DNA of 64,000 nt. It comes from Synanceia verrucosa. Its lineage: Eukaryota; Chordata; Actinopteri; Perciformes; Synanceiidae. Below are positions 1 to 14,031 of this stretch, in pieces. The stretch's first letter is position 1; every line of letters starts with the position of its first letter. The stretch is taken from contig CM056555.1 in assembly GCA_029721515.1 (NCBI GenBank), positions 62,001 to 126,000 on the forward strand, read 5' to 3'. The notes beneath the pieces were generated by a model, which searched no databases, was not told the origin of the DNA, and was given only the letters and a program-made list of their open reading frames with translations. The position numbers were made by a program, and so were the translations under genes.

Positions 1-835
1 CATTTACCGTGAGGACAATACAAACGTTTCAGTTCATAAATGCAGATATACAAACCATAAACCGATTTTTAACATTTTCACAAACGAAGCCAAACAATAT
101 ATTGCGACTATTAGAAACTCCATAAATATGAAAGCTACTAAAACTTTGGACTTATGTGCTCTCTTTAATGTCTTTATGTGAAATAATTTGACTTGATATG
201 CCTTTGATTTATCTGTAACCCCCTGGCAGTTGATGTTGTTCTGCTTTTTGGTTTTTTTTCTGTTACCATAAAATTAAATAAATAAATAACTAAATAAAAA
301 AAAATACAAACGTTTCAAAATAAAAGACTTCCGTGTGAAGGAATCCCCACAGGGATTGTGTTTGGTTTCTTTCGGAAGCAGCTGAGGATGCTGGGATATT
401 TTTAGGATGACGAACACGCTGAGGATGACGGGTAGGAGGAGCTGCGACGTCAGAAATCACTTTTTTTTTTTTTTTTTTTTTTTTAAAATAAAAAAAAGCT
501 CCGCAGTGCTGCTGTGTGAGCTGACAAACCACTGGAAGCTGCGGGAAGCCTTTTTACCTTTACACTTCTCCATTCTTCCTCCTTCTCCCCCTCTTCCCTC
601 TCTCTTTCTTTTTCTCTTTTTGTCTCCATGCGGGTCTGTCTTCCGCACCGACGCGATCATCGGGCCTTCCTGTAGCCGCCGCCCCGGCCTCCCTCTCCCT
701 CCTGTCGGTGGAGCCTCCCAGCTGAGCCCCGCTGAGGTGGCCTGGTTCCCGGGGAGAGATGCTGTAGAGCAGCCGGTGGAGGAAATGCTACTTAGGGACT
801 GAAGAGAGCAGAAAGCAGCGGAGGAAAGCAGGAAG
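1..835. promoter_or_regulatory. Upstream region and probable 5' UTR of the MARK1-like gene
   Basis: No coding exon is seen. Bases 1-300 are AT-rich with A-runs and may be plain intergenic DNA. A T-run lies at about 461-484. From about 500 the sequence turns pyrimidine-rich (CTCC and TTTCT tracts, 570-630) and then GC-richer with several CpGs (640-780), which fits a TATA-less core promoter or first exon. The start codon at 836 follows a purine-rich leader. The transcription start cannot be placed from sequence alone. Confidence 0.4.
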
Positions 836-3800
836 ATGTCCGGCAGGATGCCTCTGGCTCCGGTTAGCGAGAGAGAGTCCGAGCAGGTATGTCTGCTTCG
901 ACCCCTCATTATTGATTATTGATGGAGGTTGAGTCGTTTACTGTGGATGAGGTAGCCTATTTTGTCACCAGCGATAGTTTTATTACGGCTAATATTTCTT
1001 AGTGTTGAAGTCTGTGAGTTTAGACAGGAGCTGCTGGGGTAAAACTCTGATCATCTTGAAGCAACAGCAGATTGGTGACTTGCTCAGGGTTGTGGTGTGT
1101 TGTGTGTGGCAACACCACACGGTTAAATATCAGTGTCACTGATCTGTCACGATCACACGTTTAATGCCTTTACTGCCTTACCAGGAGGAAGATGTTGACG
1201 GGTATTACACACTCACGGTCTGGCCCCAAAACTACATTCAAACTTTGGGTCCTTGTACAACACAAACACAGCTTTCATTAAAGTAACAGTAAAGTGCTTA
1301 TTTCTCACACTTAGCAGTCTAAAGAAGAAAATGATGAAAATTGGTGCAACAGAACCATATATATATTGTATTATTCATTGCACACTTTCTTCCTTGTCAA
1401 AACCCAGCGACTACATTACCCAAAATGCATCTTTCCCTCTGACCCTTAACGCAGTGTTTTCCGACCCTGGTCCTCAGGGCACACTATCCTGCATGTTTTA
1501 GATGTAACCTTGCCCCAACACACCTGATTCAAATCAGTGGGTCGTTATCAGGCTTCAGCAGAGCTTGATGACTCGTTGATCATTTGAATCAGGTGTGTTG
1601 GAGCAGGGTTACATCTAAAACATGCAGGATAGTGTGCCCTGAGGACCAGGGTCGGGAAACACTGCCTTAACGTGTATCTTCGAGTGTGTTATGCTAGTGG
1701 TGGCTAATGTAGCCTCAGTAGAGAATTTTGTTAAATGTACCTAAGTAGAGTCAGCATGAAACTAACAGCAGAGCTGTGCTTCATATTTGTGAAATACAAG
1801 AAATGTTAATTTATTATTTATTTCGATTGTTATTAACATTGGTTTTTGTACAATAATGTTTTGGTGTTGTGGATTAAACGTGTCTTATTGTGGACAGAAG
1901 TCAGAGGAGGGAGTTTATTTGTATAGCCCAATATCACAAATTATGAATTTGCCCCATTGGGCTTTACAATCTCTACAGGATATGACACCCTCTGTCCTTT
2001 ACAAATGACCCTCGCATCGACTAAGGAAAAACTCCCCAAAAAAAAAACCTTTTAACAGGGAAAAAGAAACGGAAGAAACCTCAGGAAGAGCAACAGAGGA
2101 GGAATCCCTCTTCAGGATGGACAGACGTGCAATAGATGCCATGTGTACAGAATAACAACAATGAAAACACATTAACACTATTTATAAAATTGTATGGAAA
2201 TGTCCAAATCAATATAACAACAGCTAATATACAGTGTGTATATATAGAATTATATGAGAGTGTCCAAGAGGATGAAGAGCATCATCAAGCTATCAGCAAA
2301 GGATGAGAAGCATGTCGTCCTCTCCACCACACCAACCAGAAGAAGTCTGTGCAGCACGTCTTCCTCTCTCCACCACACCAACCAGAAGAAGCCTGGGCAG
2401 CACATCCTCCTCTCCACCACGCCAACCAGAAGAAGCCTGGGCAGCACGTCTTCCTTTCCACCACGCCAACCAGAAGAAGCCTGGGCAGCACGTCTTCCTT
2501 TCCACCACACCAACCAGAAGAAGCCTGGGCAGTACGTCCTCCTCTCTACCACGCCAAACAGAAGAAGCCTGTGCAGTACGTCCTCCTCTCCACCACGCCA
2601 ACCAGAAGAAGCCTGGGCAGCACGTCTTCCTCTCCACCACACCAACCAGAAGAAGCCTGGGCAGTACGTCCTCCTCTCCACCACGCCAAACAGAAGAAGC
2701 CTGGGCAGTACGTCCTCCTCTCCACCACGCCAAACAGAAGAAGCCTGGGCAGCACGTCTTCCTTTCCACCACACCAACCAGAAGAAGCCTGGGCAGTACG
2801 TCCTCCTCTCCACCACGCCAAACAGAAGAAGCCTGTGCAGTACGTCCTCCTCTCCACCACGCCAACCAGAAGAAGCCTGGGCAGCACGTCTTCCTCTCCA
2901 CCACACCAACCAGAAGAAGCCTGGGCAGTACGTCCTCCTCTCCACCACGCCAAACAGAAGAAGCCTGGGCAGTACGTCCTCCTCTCCACCACGCCAAACA
3001 GAAGAAGCCTGGGCAGTACGTCCTCCTCTCCACCACGCCAAACAGAAGAAGCCTGGGCAGCACGTACTCCTCTCCACCACACCAACCAGAAGAAGCCTGG
3101 GCAGCACATCTTCCACTCCACCACACCAAACAGGAGAAGCCTCCGCAAGATGACCTCATCACCACCACGTCACTCAGAACCAGAAGATGAAACCTGACTG
3201 GTCTGCACAACCACTACTCCACCAGGTAGACTGGATCCATGGATACCTGTGAGATGAGAACGCACAGGGACTACGAGGCACAAAACTAATCTGCAGCATG
3301 TGTTAAAGGGAGGAAGAGTAAACACATCCTCTTCTCCACTACTCTAACAGATACAACCTGAGCAGCATCGCCTCTTCTCCATCTCACCACCATCAGGACA
3401 GATGAAGCCTGGATGACACCACCTCCTTCCCACCAAGTAGCCTCAGCTCACGGACACCTGGGAGCTGAGAGCACAGGGGCTCCAGGGAAGAAGATGAGTT
3501 AGTGAAATGAGTTAATGGAGGCATCCAAATGAAGAAGAAGAGAAGCTCAGTGTGTCAGAGGAAGTCCCCCGGCAGTCTAGACCTATAGCAGCATAACTAA
3601 GGATTGATCCAAGGCAGCCTGAGTCAGCCTTGGATCAGTCCTAACTATAAGCACTATCAGAAAGGAAAGTCTTAAGCCTACTCTTGAATAAGTTGTTGCA
3701 GTTTCTTTTTGACAGACTTTGTTTTGGTGTTTTCCCTCTCACGTCATCTGTCAAACCTCGGAGAACAGCTTTGTGTTTTTATGCCTCATGTGAACAGGGT

Positions 3801-6800
3801 CATCTATTATCTCTTCTTGAGTCGCCAGCTTTGAGCTTATACATTAATATTTACATATGAATTATAAGGACTGAAATGCTTCCTGCATTGATAAATCTGC
3901 TCATTATTTTCTTGGTTAAATCATGTCATTTTCTGCTGCCTTGGGGCTCTAAGTCAAAACAGTAACAAAGGGAGTAGTTTGACCTTGTGAAGTAGCGTGG
4001 GATTATGGGAGTTGTTGTCTTCACCAGTGTTGTTGACGTGACTCAGGAGTGCAGACAGACCAAATCCGTTGAGGTACATGACATCAACGGTTTCTTTTCA
4101 TTTTCTATGGAGAGCTGGAGATCGAGTGTTGCATGATGGGATGGATTGGGCACAGCGAGTTGACTGAGGACAGTGGGCTTGCCTAAAATGTTTTCAGAAA
4201 TATTTATCAGTGAACTGTTCAGCTGTAAAATGAGAAAGTTTGTCACCCTGCTGCCATGTTGAGAACCATCTTACCAACACCAAGCACCGTACATATTATT
4301 GCTTTAATCAATCGTTTGTTTTCAACTTAAATTAAAGGAACTGTATGTAGGATTGGGGCCACCACGGTGGCGTAGTGGTTAGCTTTGTCGCCTCACAGCA
4401 AGAAGGTACTGGGTTCGAATCCCGGCCTTTCTGTGTGGAGTTTGCATGTTCTCCTCATGTCTGTGTGGGTTCTCTCTGGTACTCCGGCTTCCTCCCACCA
4501 TCCAAAAACATGCATTGGGATTAGGTTAACTGGTTAATTTAAATTGAGGTGTGAATGTGAGTGTGAGTGGTTGTCTGTCTCTATGTGTCCTGTGATGAAC
4601 TGGACACTTGTCCAGGGTGTACCCTGTCTTTCACCCTAAGACAGCTGGGATAGGCTCCAGCCCCCCTGACCCTATGAGGATAAGAGGGAGAAGATGGATG
4701 GATGGATGGTATGTAGGATTGTGGCCGAAACTGGTACTGCAATCACTTTTAAATTCCTGTAGAGTGGTGTCTCCACCGACTAGAGGTTGCCAGATCCAAC
4801 AGGAACAGAAAGTGTTACAGTGAATGAAAAGCAGCCATCTTGGGCATCACGATGGACACTTAGAAGGAGTAAAATGTGCCAGAGGAGGTATGCAGTGAGC
4901 AGTGCTGCTGCCCGGCCGCTTTCAGCCATCTCCATCTTTAAGGGGCGTCTCCTATACAAATCCTTGTTTTATTTTGTACTTTGTCATGACGTATTTCGGA
5001 TTCATAACGAGGTCTTTTAGGTTTCGTAACGTTATTTTTTTGTCATGTTTTTTTTTTCCCAGTTTTGTCATGTTTGATTAAAAAAAAAAAGTTAAAATAC
5101 AGTCGCACAGTGACGCCCTGCTGTCTGGTCATGTCTCTGTTTCCTCCAGTCTGTTACCCTTCCTACTGTCTCTTTACTATTGATTGTTGCCAGAATGCTC
5201 TGCAGGATGTGATATCAGGAGCTCAGCCATGTCTTTTAGTCTTCTAGAAGTCACTTTTAAAATCCTCAAGTGTGACAGGGCAGCTTTACAGTCACAGATA
5301 ACAAGGCAATAAAAGAAACCCCCTTCCTCCTCTGTGGTTTGACCTTTGACCTTGGTCACTGTGTCCATCGCACTGAGATTCTCCTCTGTGATGAATCGCT
5401 GTGAAATCAGCTGCTGCGGGGCTTTCTGTGTCTCCGTGGCAACAGTTAGGCTTACTATGGGATTCCCCGAGTGGGAGTGGAACGCCTGCCCTGGTGATGA
5501 CAGTTGAAGCCACACAGGGACTGAAATCCACCTCCACCCTGCTGAATGGTCCCAACCACATCCTGAACTCTGACCTCTGACCTCCCTGCTGGGGCGGTGG
5601 TGGCGATGGTGATGTGGTCCGGTCAGAGACTTACTGATGGGATAACAATCCTCCTGGAACATCCTGATTAGCATAGCAGCTAACGCTAGTTTTAGTGAAG
5701 AAGGGGCTGATTAAGGGAGATTCAATGTTTTATTTAGAATTCGACCTTATGTGTCAGCCGGAAGCAGCACTTATCGTAGCATTACCCCAAGCTTTGTTTA
5801 ATGTCGGTGTCTGAAGAAAACCATGTGTGACTTTGACTTTCATTACGGTGTTATGGAGGAAAACCACGGCTCTTCGGAGCATGTTTTTGCCAAGCACATC
5901 CATTTTTTTTCCTAATTACATGGTGAAAATGGAGAATTTCAAGCAGCTTTGAAAACATCTGTTTCTGTAGTATAACAGACCCAGAAGTTTCTTTCTCACA
6001 GTTCCACATGTCAAAGTATTAAAGGATCAGTTTGTAAGATATGGAGCCATCTATTGGTGAGGTTGCAGATTTCAAACCACATTAATCTTCTTCTAGTGCC
6101 AATCCATGTGTAATAATTATATAGCCGATGATGAACAATCCTTAATTTATTCTGGGTTTCAGCTACAAACCATCATCACTCATTACTTAGCTAGCTCCTC
6201 TGAATGAAGGAATAAACGTCTCATTTTAAAGTAACAAAAACACAGTGATTCTAATTTTCAGGTGATTATACATTAGTAAAACAATATTTTATTTAATTTT
6301 ACCAACAGATCCCCTAATTGCTGCACACTACCCCTCTGCTTGTCAATGGTGTGCTTGTCAGATTTGTTTTAGTAGCTGTACAAATGGTCTGATTTTAATA
6401 TTTGTAGCAGCCTATTTTTTAATATTATTATTTTTGTGGAACCTGGAAGTTTTGGTTTCACTTCTGCTCTCTGAGGTCACGACTCTTCCCTCCGCTAGAC
6501 TCTCTAAATCAGTGTGGTATCTGCAAAGACAGGAAAGGATATTTTTCATGTATCTGGTTTCGGTATTTTCAATTCAGTCGTTTTTTTGCTTCAATCAATA
6601 AACAGTTTCTGCTTCCTGTCATTAACAACAGAGAAACCCATGAAAGGCAGACCTCTCTAGCTGCTGTCGACTGTAAACTGAGAAGCATAAATATAAAAAA
6701 GAAGTTCCTGTTTTAAACTGCTGCTCTGTTTTTCACCAGGAGGAACATGTCACATTTAGAGAGAAGTTAGTTTAAGTAAACAAACTGTTTATTCATCTTC

Positions 6801-9800
6801 ACCCTCCACAGTGATGAAGAAATCTGTTAATTGCAGTGAAGTCTCTGTGACCAGTGGATTCACCTGCAGCAGAAGGAAATTCACTTTGGTGAACTTGGAC
6901 CAGTGGTGGAAGCAGTGTTTTAATCTTATCTGATGTTTGTGGATTAATATCACTGCTGCATTAAAGGACATGTTGCATTTTACTGCTGTAGATGTTTTAG
7001 AACTCCTTAATAGACTGTTGGGTAAAGCATCATGGTCTCTAAGATCATCATATTTGGCATCAAAAATGATTAGGGCTAATTATTGATTGATTACATTTTT
7101 TTATTGTACATTTAAATTTCTATTGTTTTGCACTTTTTTAAAAAAATCTTTTTAACACTAATTGTATGAAGAATGTTTGCATCAATTACTGTTTATTTGC
7201 ACTATTAATAGAGTAATAATTGTTATATCATATCACACTGTTCATCATTATTTCACTGCACCTTACTGTTTATTTGCAATATGAATATCACCATGAGTCA
7301 TAATTATTTATCGGCAAATACATTTCTTTCTACTTTTTAATACTGCTACTGTCTTATACTTGAAATATAAATAGTAATCCAGCTTTTTATACAGCATTTT
7401 TTTAAATACTGTGATTGCATTTCTTGCTGTCGCTGCAAAATAATTTCCCAGGTTGGGGTCAATTAAGTAATTCTATTCTATTCTATTCAACAAGCCAACT
7501 GGACTTACATGCTGTTCACTGATCTGCAGTCAGCTGACACCCAACAAGTTTAATCAGAGGGCTGTAAAACAATGAAGCAAACTGATTCAGCAGTGTGTTG
7601 TTGTTGTTGTTTTTGTTTTTCTCCATGACTGCAGCAGGAAGCTGCTAGTGAGGGTGTGATAAAGAGACAAAATAGCAGCACAAGATTAACACAATTTCAA
7701 CAAATAAATAAATGAAGCTCGAATGTGGTGTTAAAGTGTCAAGTTGCATAAAATGGAGAAGTATTTTAATCGACCTCAAATGTGTACTTTTGGACAGTAC
7801 TTAAGTAATACTAGACTTGTCTAGACTAGACAGTAATACTAGTAAATGTATTTCCCAGCTACAGTTGTTCACCAACTAACCCTGTGAGAATTCACAACAT
7901 CGCCAAACTCATCGAACCAAATATTTCCTGACATTCGCGTGACGGCACCTTTAGCACCAGATCTGCCCTTAATGTTTTCTCCCCAAAACCAAATGGGAGA
8001 AGTGAGTGTGACATTGTGTCCTTCAGTGGGTGTCGAGTGTCGAGCGGCGGTGCGTCGTGGTGTAACAGTAGAGGTGTTCGTCACCTCCAGCTGCTTCAGA
8101 CGCCGTCAGACTGGTTTCCATCTGCTCCAGTTCCTCTGACAGCCGCCAGCCAGCAGCAGATAAAACAGTTCACTGTGCCGTTAGCATCCTGCACTAAGAC
8201 CATGGTGACAGTCCGGCATGTAACCACTGTAAAAAGATGCATTTCTGTTTTTACACAGATAAAAACAAGATATAGCAGTGATCAGGTGAATTTTTTTTCT
8301 TAATCTTCAAATGGGTAGCTGTTCCCTTTCGGTTTCCAGTCTTTATACTAAGCTAAGCAGCTACTGGCTGTAGCTTCATGTTTAACAGGCCAACAGAGAG
8401 TTATGAGCAAATGTGAATATTTCTCTGAACTAGTCTTTGGTCACAGTTGAATCCCGACAGTGCTGGGGGTGCACTGACATCTGTTTTTACCTTGTTCCAT
8501 TCTTGTTTTATCAGAGGTAGAGTAGAGGACACTTTCACCAAAATCAACACTTTTTCTCCACATTCTGTTTGTTTTGCTCTCTAATCTCGATCGTCTCCAC
8601 TTCCTGTTTTGATCTCTGTGGTGTATACCGTCTCTTTATGCTCTGACTACAAATCCCAGAAGCCCCAGTATTACTCACAGGGTGTGTGGAGTCATTTGAG
8701 CCAGCTGACAGCTCTGTCCATCATTTTCTTTATTTGTGCATTTACTACAGTACAGCAGCCCTACCCTGTGACAGAACACATCCATTTAGCTCTTCAGTTG
8801 CATTTTAGATGGTTTTGTCTCCAGACTGGACATCATTTTCAGTAAAGCAGGATCTCCTGTATTCTATCTGTATCAAGTCAAAGTAAGGATGAGCAAATGC
8901 ATTTAAGGGATAAACTCTTGTATTAGACCACATCAGGATAGTCTACAGTGTCCAGAGTTCAGTTGTATTCAGTTAGTACCTTCAAACTAGTCAGTAGTAC
9001 TAACCTTTGCCTCTTTCTGAAAGGTTGTGGTCTGTGCAGCTCTGTTGATCACTCCTGAACCTGGTCTGAATGTGTTTAGTTACACAGCAGTAGAGTTACA
9101 CATCAATCTAAGTGTGTAAGGAGAAGGGATAGGATACAAAAAGAAGACTCTATCTCTAACTGTCAAGCAATTTCTGCCTTTAGTTCTTTTTCTGTTTAGG
9201 GACAGAGTATGCACCATACCACGCTACACCACAAAGCAGCGCTTTCCACATCCTCTGTTAGGTGAAACTCCTCTGTTGTTTTCATTAAATGGTAAAGTGC
9301 AGTATCATCTGCATACATGTGGATTCTCCATTCACCACTTTATGTAGGAAAGGGTTAAGATCCAAGTTTGCTTCCTTATTGGACGCCATTAGTGTATCGC
9401 TCAGTTCAGGATCTGAAGTTTTAAGTTTTAAATTAAGTCTGTCTGTCTCTGTCAGCCAAAGACGTCAGACGGCCTCCCTGAGCCACCAGCCCCGCCCACC
9501 AAATCATTGAGCCGTCACAGTCTGCCGCCATGTCGCAGCACCGTGACATCCATCGCAGACGATCAGCCGCACGTTGGAAACTACCGCCTGCTGAAGACCA
9601 TCGGCAAAGGCAACTTCGCCAAAGTGAAGCTGGCCAAACATACACTGACAGGCCGTGAGGTGAGGAACAATCAGCTGGTCAAACTCATTTACTTACTGCT
9701 AAATAACGTCATATATTATAGTTTATTATATAAGTGGTAAGGGTAGGTGTTCTACAAACAACAGAAGGTTGTAGGTTTGGTGCTGATTTGCTGCAGCAGT

Positions 9801-10149
9801 AACACACAAGTTACTCCTTCTCTGAGTCATACTCAGTGAAATCTGAACACATATTCTTCCATCACAAATAAACATCCACTTAGCTGTCATAGAAAAAAAA
9901 ACCCATCTGGAAGTCATCATGTTTTGATGTTGTCTGTAGGTCCATGCGCACACGACAAACAGGAAGTTTAACACATACAGCTTATCAAGTGTTATTGATA
10001 AGTGTACAGTCATGGTGACAAAATACTTATCTCTATAATTCTTTAATTGAGATCAGCATTAGTCACTGCCTCAGCATTATTAAAATTCAGTTTAAAAAAA
10101 AAAATAGAAAATTACAACGCAGATAAAATTGACAGGTAAAACATTCACC

Positions 10150-10196
<47 letters not shown>

Positions 10197-13100
10197 AGTA
10201 ATATGCTGTAATGCCATAACTGTCCATTTATATATTTAGTTATTTTTCATTCATTATTACTATTAAACCTTCTGGCCCAATATGATCTTTTTATTTGTGT
10301 TTTTTTCTTCTTGCACCATCATACTTTTTTGTAATGAGGTCAAGGACTGTTCTGTATCGTGTTTTTCTATGTTTAATTAAAAATAAAGTTACAAAAATTG
10401 ACAAGTAATACATTGACACAAAGACAAAACAAGTATCTAAAATAAGAAAAAAAATAAATAAAACATAATTTCAGAGTCAAGCAGCAGAAATAACAAGGCA
10501 GGAACTTAAAACAGTAATATTAATATACCACCAATAACAAGAAAGAACACATTTAACTGAAATAAAGTGTACGTCATATCCAACAATATCTTTTAAATTA
10601 ATCTTTTTCTGCTGCTTTTATTCCTGCATATTGTCAGTAAATCACATGACTTTCCGATTCCGTTTTAGACTCTTTCATCTGCTCAGAGTCAGCGGGGCTG
10701 CTGGAAACGTACGCTTCAGGATGAACTATTGATGCCACAAACGTCAGCAGTTCACAGCTGATTGGTCAGAAGCTCAAACATGGCGTGTGACGCTTTCTCA
10801 CTTATTTTAAGATTTCTTTTCCAAGTCACAGCTGTCCAATAAGCTGCTCTGTTTCTCTCTGGAGACGTCAGATGGTGTGGTTTGTCTGAGAAAAGACACT
10901 TTAGCTGATTTCCTGCAGTCTGCAGTCCATTTTAGTCTCATTGATCATCTTTAAAGCATTTTTGGACTCAAGCCTGAATAAAACTGAGCTTTTATCCTGC
11001 CGACTCAGTGTTTTCCTGTAAACACTTTCCATTTACTCTGCAGATTTTCTTTTCTTTGCATTCTTCTGCGAATTTATCTCAGTTGTTATTAAATACTATG
11101 ACTCTGAAAACACTGAATAGCTCAAATGAAAGAAGAGACTCTCTATTTCAACATTCTGTTTGTTTTACTCTCTAATCTCGATCGTCTCCACTTCCTGTTT
11201 TGATCTCTGTGGTGTATACTGTCTCTTTATGCTCCGACTACAAATCCCAGAAGCCCCAGCATTACTCACAGGCTGTGTGAGAGTGCCCTCTTGTGTCTGC
11301 TGCTGAAAAAACACTTTGTACTCAAAGAGTTAAATAAATATGCTATGCTATAGTAATATTTATATATTAACAGTTTTGATGTGTCTGCAGGTTGCCATCA
11401 AGATCATCGACAAAACTCAGCTGAACCCCACCAGTCTGCAAAAGGTATGCTCTCACCTCTGACCTTTGACGTCTGTCTTTCTATTGATGCACCAGATCAT
11501 TTCCTTTCAGAATTTAGCGATCACATGTGACACTGCTGATTGATGCACTCTGAGCTAATCAGAGACAGATGTGTCACCTTGAAATCTGCGAGCATCTGAT
11601 GTGACTTTATCACCTTCATCTCATCCCATCATTACGTCACAGTCACTGTTAGTTACAGAGGAAACACTCCATGGCAACCAATACAAACACAGTGTGTATC
11701 AGCTGAGAGTTTCACCTTAAATTTGAGGGTTAAGTTTAGCACTAAACTCAACGTCATCTCTACTCACACTGTAAGTAATCCAAAGTCAACCTTAATGTGA
11801 ACATTGACAGTGATGTTTCATCTGGTGCAGCATTCAGGTAACATGGGAGAAAATTAACTAGGAAATGAAATAAATTGAATATATATTTTATCAGTTGGAA
11901 TGAAGATATCTGAAATGGGAGTTTTTCCAGTAAGAATTCTATTGCAGATACCCAGAATGAACATTCTAGATATCCAGAATGTAATTGTGGATATCTGAAA
12001 CTGAAAGCCCAATACACATGCATGACAAAAGATGTAATTTGTCCTAGGAAGAATGTCATTGTGGATATGTGTGGAAAAGATCAGCTTCACTGACTCTGAT
12101 CTCTCTTCAGCTCTTCAGGGAGGTCAGTGTGATGAAGATCCTCAACCACCCAAACATCGGTGAGTCAACACCTCATGCTCCTCCTGGTGCTGCCCCAAAA
12201 ACAGCTCCCACACCTCCTCTTCCTCCTCACTCCTCTTTCTCCTTGTCCTGCAGAGCTCAGTATTTTGCAGCAGCATCGCTCAGTATTTTGCAGCAGCAGA
12301 GCTCAGTATTTTTGCAGCAGCAGAGCTCTGTATTTTTGCAGCAGCAGAGCTCAGTATTTTTGTAGCAGCAGAGCTCAGTATTTTGCAGCAGCATCGCTCA
12401 GTATTTTTGCAGCAGCATCGCTCAGTATTTTGCAGCAGCATCGCTCAGTATTTTGCAGCAGCATCGCTCAGTATTTTGCAGCAGCAGAGCTCAGTATTTT
12501 TGTAGCAGCATCGCTCAGTATTTTTGCAGCAGCATCGCTCAGTATTTTGCAGCAGCATCGCTCAGTATTTTGCAGCAGCATCGCTCAGTATTTTTGTAGC
12601 AGCAGAGCTTAGTATTTTTGCAGCAGCATCGCTCAGTATTTTGCAGCAGCATCGCTCAGTATTTTTGTAGCAGCAGAGCTCAGTATTTTGCAGCAGCATC
12701 GCTCAGTATTTTTGTAGCAGCAGAGCTCAGTATTTTTGCAGCAGCAGAGCTCAGTATTTTGCAGCAGCATCGCTCAGTATTTTTGTAGCAGCAGAGCTTA
12801 GTATTTTTGCAGCAGCATCGCTCAGTATTTTGCAGCAGCATCGCTCAGTATTTTTGTAGCAGCAGAGCTTAGTATTTTTGCAGCAGCATCGCTCAGTGTT
12901 TTGCAGCAGCATCGCTCAGTATTTTTGTAGCAGCAGAGCTTAGTATTTTTGCGGCAGCATTGCTCAGTATTTTGCAGCAGCATCGCTCAGTATTTTTGTA
13001 GCAGCAGAGCTTAGTATTTTTGTAGCAGCAAAGCTCAGTATTTTTGTAGCAGCAGAGCTTAGTATTTTTGCGGCAGCATTGCTCAGTATTTTGCAGCAGC

Positions 13101-13993
13101 ATCGCTCAGTATTTTTGTAGCAGCAGAGCTTAGTATTTTTGCAGCAGCATCGCTCAGTATTTTTGTAGCAGCAGAGCTTAGTATTTTTGCAGCAGCAAAG
13201 CTCAGTATTTTGCAGCAGCATCGCTCAGTATTTTTGTAGCAGCAGAGCTTAGTATTTTTGCAGCAGCATCGCTCAGTATTTTGTAGCAGCAAAGCTCAGT
13301 ATTTTTGTAGCAGCAGAGCTTAGTATTTTTGCGGCAGCATTGCTCAGTATTTTGCAGCAGCATCGCTCAGTATTTTTGTAGCAGCAGAGCTTAGTATTTT
13401 TGCAGCAGCATCGCTCAGTATTTTTGTAGCAGCAGAGCTTAGTATTTTTGTAGCAGCATCGCTCAGTATTTTGCAGCAGCATCGCTCAGTATTTTTGTAG
13501 CAGCAGAGCTTAGTATTTTTGCAGCAGCATCGCTCAGTATTTTGCAGCAGCATCGCTCAGTATTTTTGTAGCAGCAGAGCTTAGTATTTTTGCGGCAGCA
13601 TCGCTCAGTATTTTGCAGCAGCATCGCTCAGTATTTTTGTAGCAGCAGAGCTTAGTATTTTTGCGGCAGCATTGCTCAGTATTTTGCAGCAGCATCGCTC
13701 AGTATTTTTGTAGCAGCAGAGCTTAGTATTTTTGTAGCAGCAAAGCTCAGTATTTTGCAGTGATACTATGTTTCTGCTGTTTTCCAGTGAAGCTGTTTGA
13801 GGTGATTGAGACAGAGAAAACTCTGTACCTGGTGATGGAGTATGCCAGTGGAGGTAAGAGCAGCTCACCTGTCTGTCAGCAGGTCACACGAACACTTCCA
13901 ACTCTGATGGTTAATATTCATAGTAAAAGTCATCCAGAGGTTTTGTTTTTCAGCTCAAGCTGTGACACAGCGACTTCTCTCTCTCTCTCTCTT

Positions 13994-14031
<38 letters not shown>

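Noticed and set aside
2250..3210. Long ORFs of 200-305 codons on both strands and in several frames
   Set aside because: All are translations of the 44-bp minisatellite, which has no stop in any frame; there is no start context or unique sequence.
4370..4440. Possible tRNA gene (B-box GGTTCGAATCC)
   Set aside because: It is the head of a SINE with a (GGAT)n tail and target duplication; no full cloverleaf.
5177..5674. 165-codon minus-strand ORF in MARK1 intron 1
   Set aside because: No recognisable domain, low-complexity start (HHHRHHRPS), no splice or repeat support; plausible chance ORF.
8609..8845. Repeated ORF starting [11 protein letters not shown] (also on the minus strand near 34246)
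   Set aside because: It comes from the dispersed TTAA-type MITE; copies diverge without codon-like conservation.
12069..13868. Repeated Cys-rich or Gln/Ser-rich ORFs over MARK1 intron 4
   Set aside because: Artefacts of the 23-25-bp minisatellite; bounded by repeat edges, not by splice or start signals.
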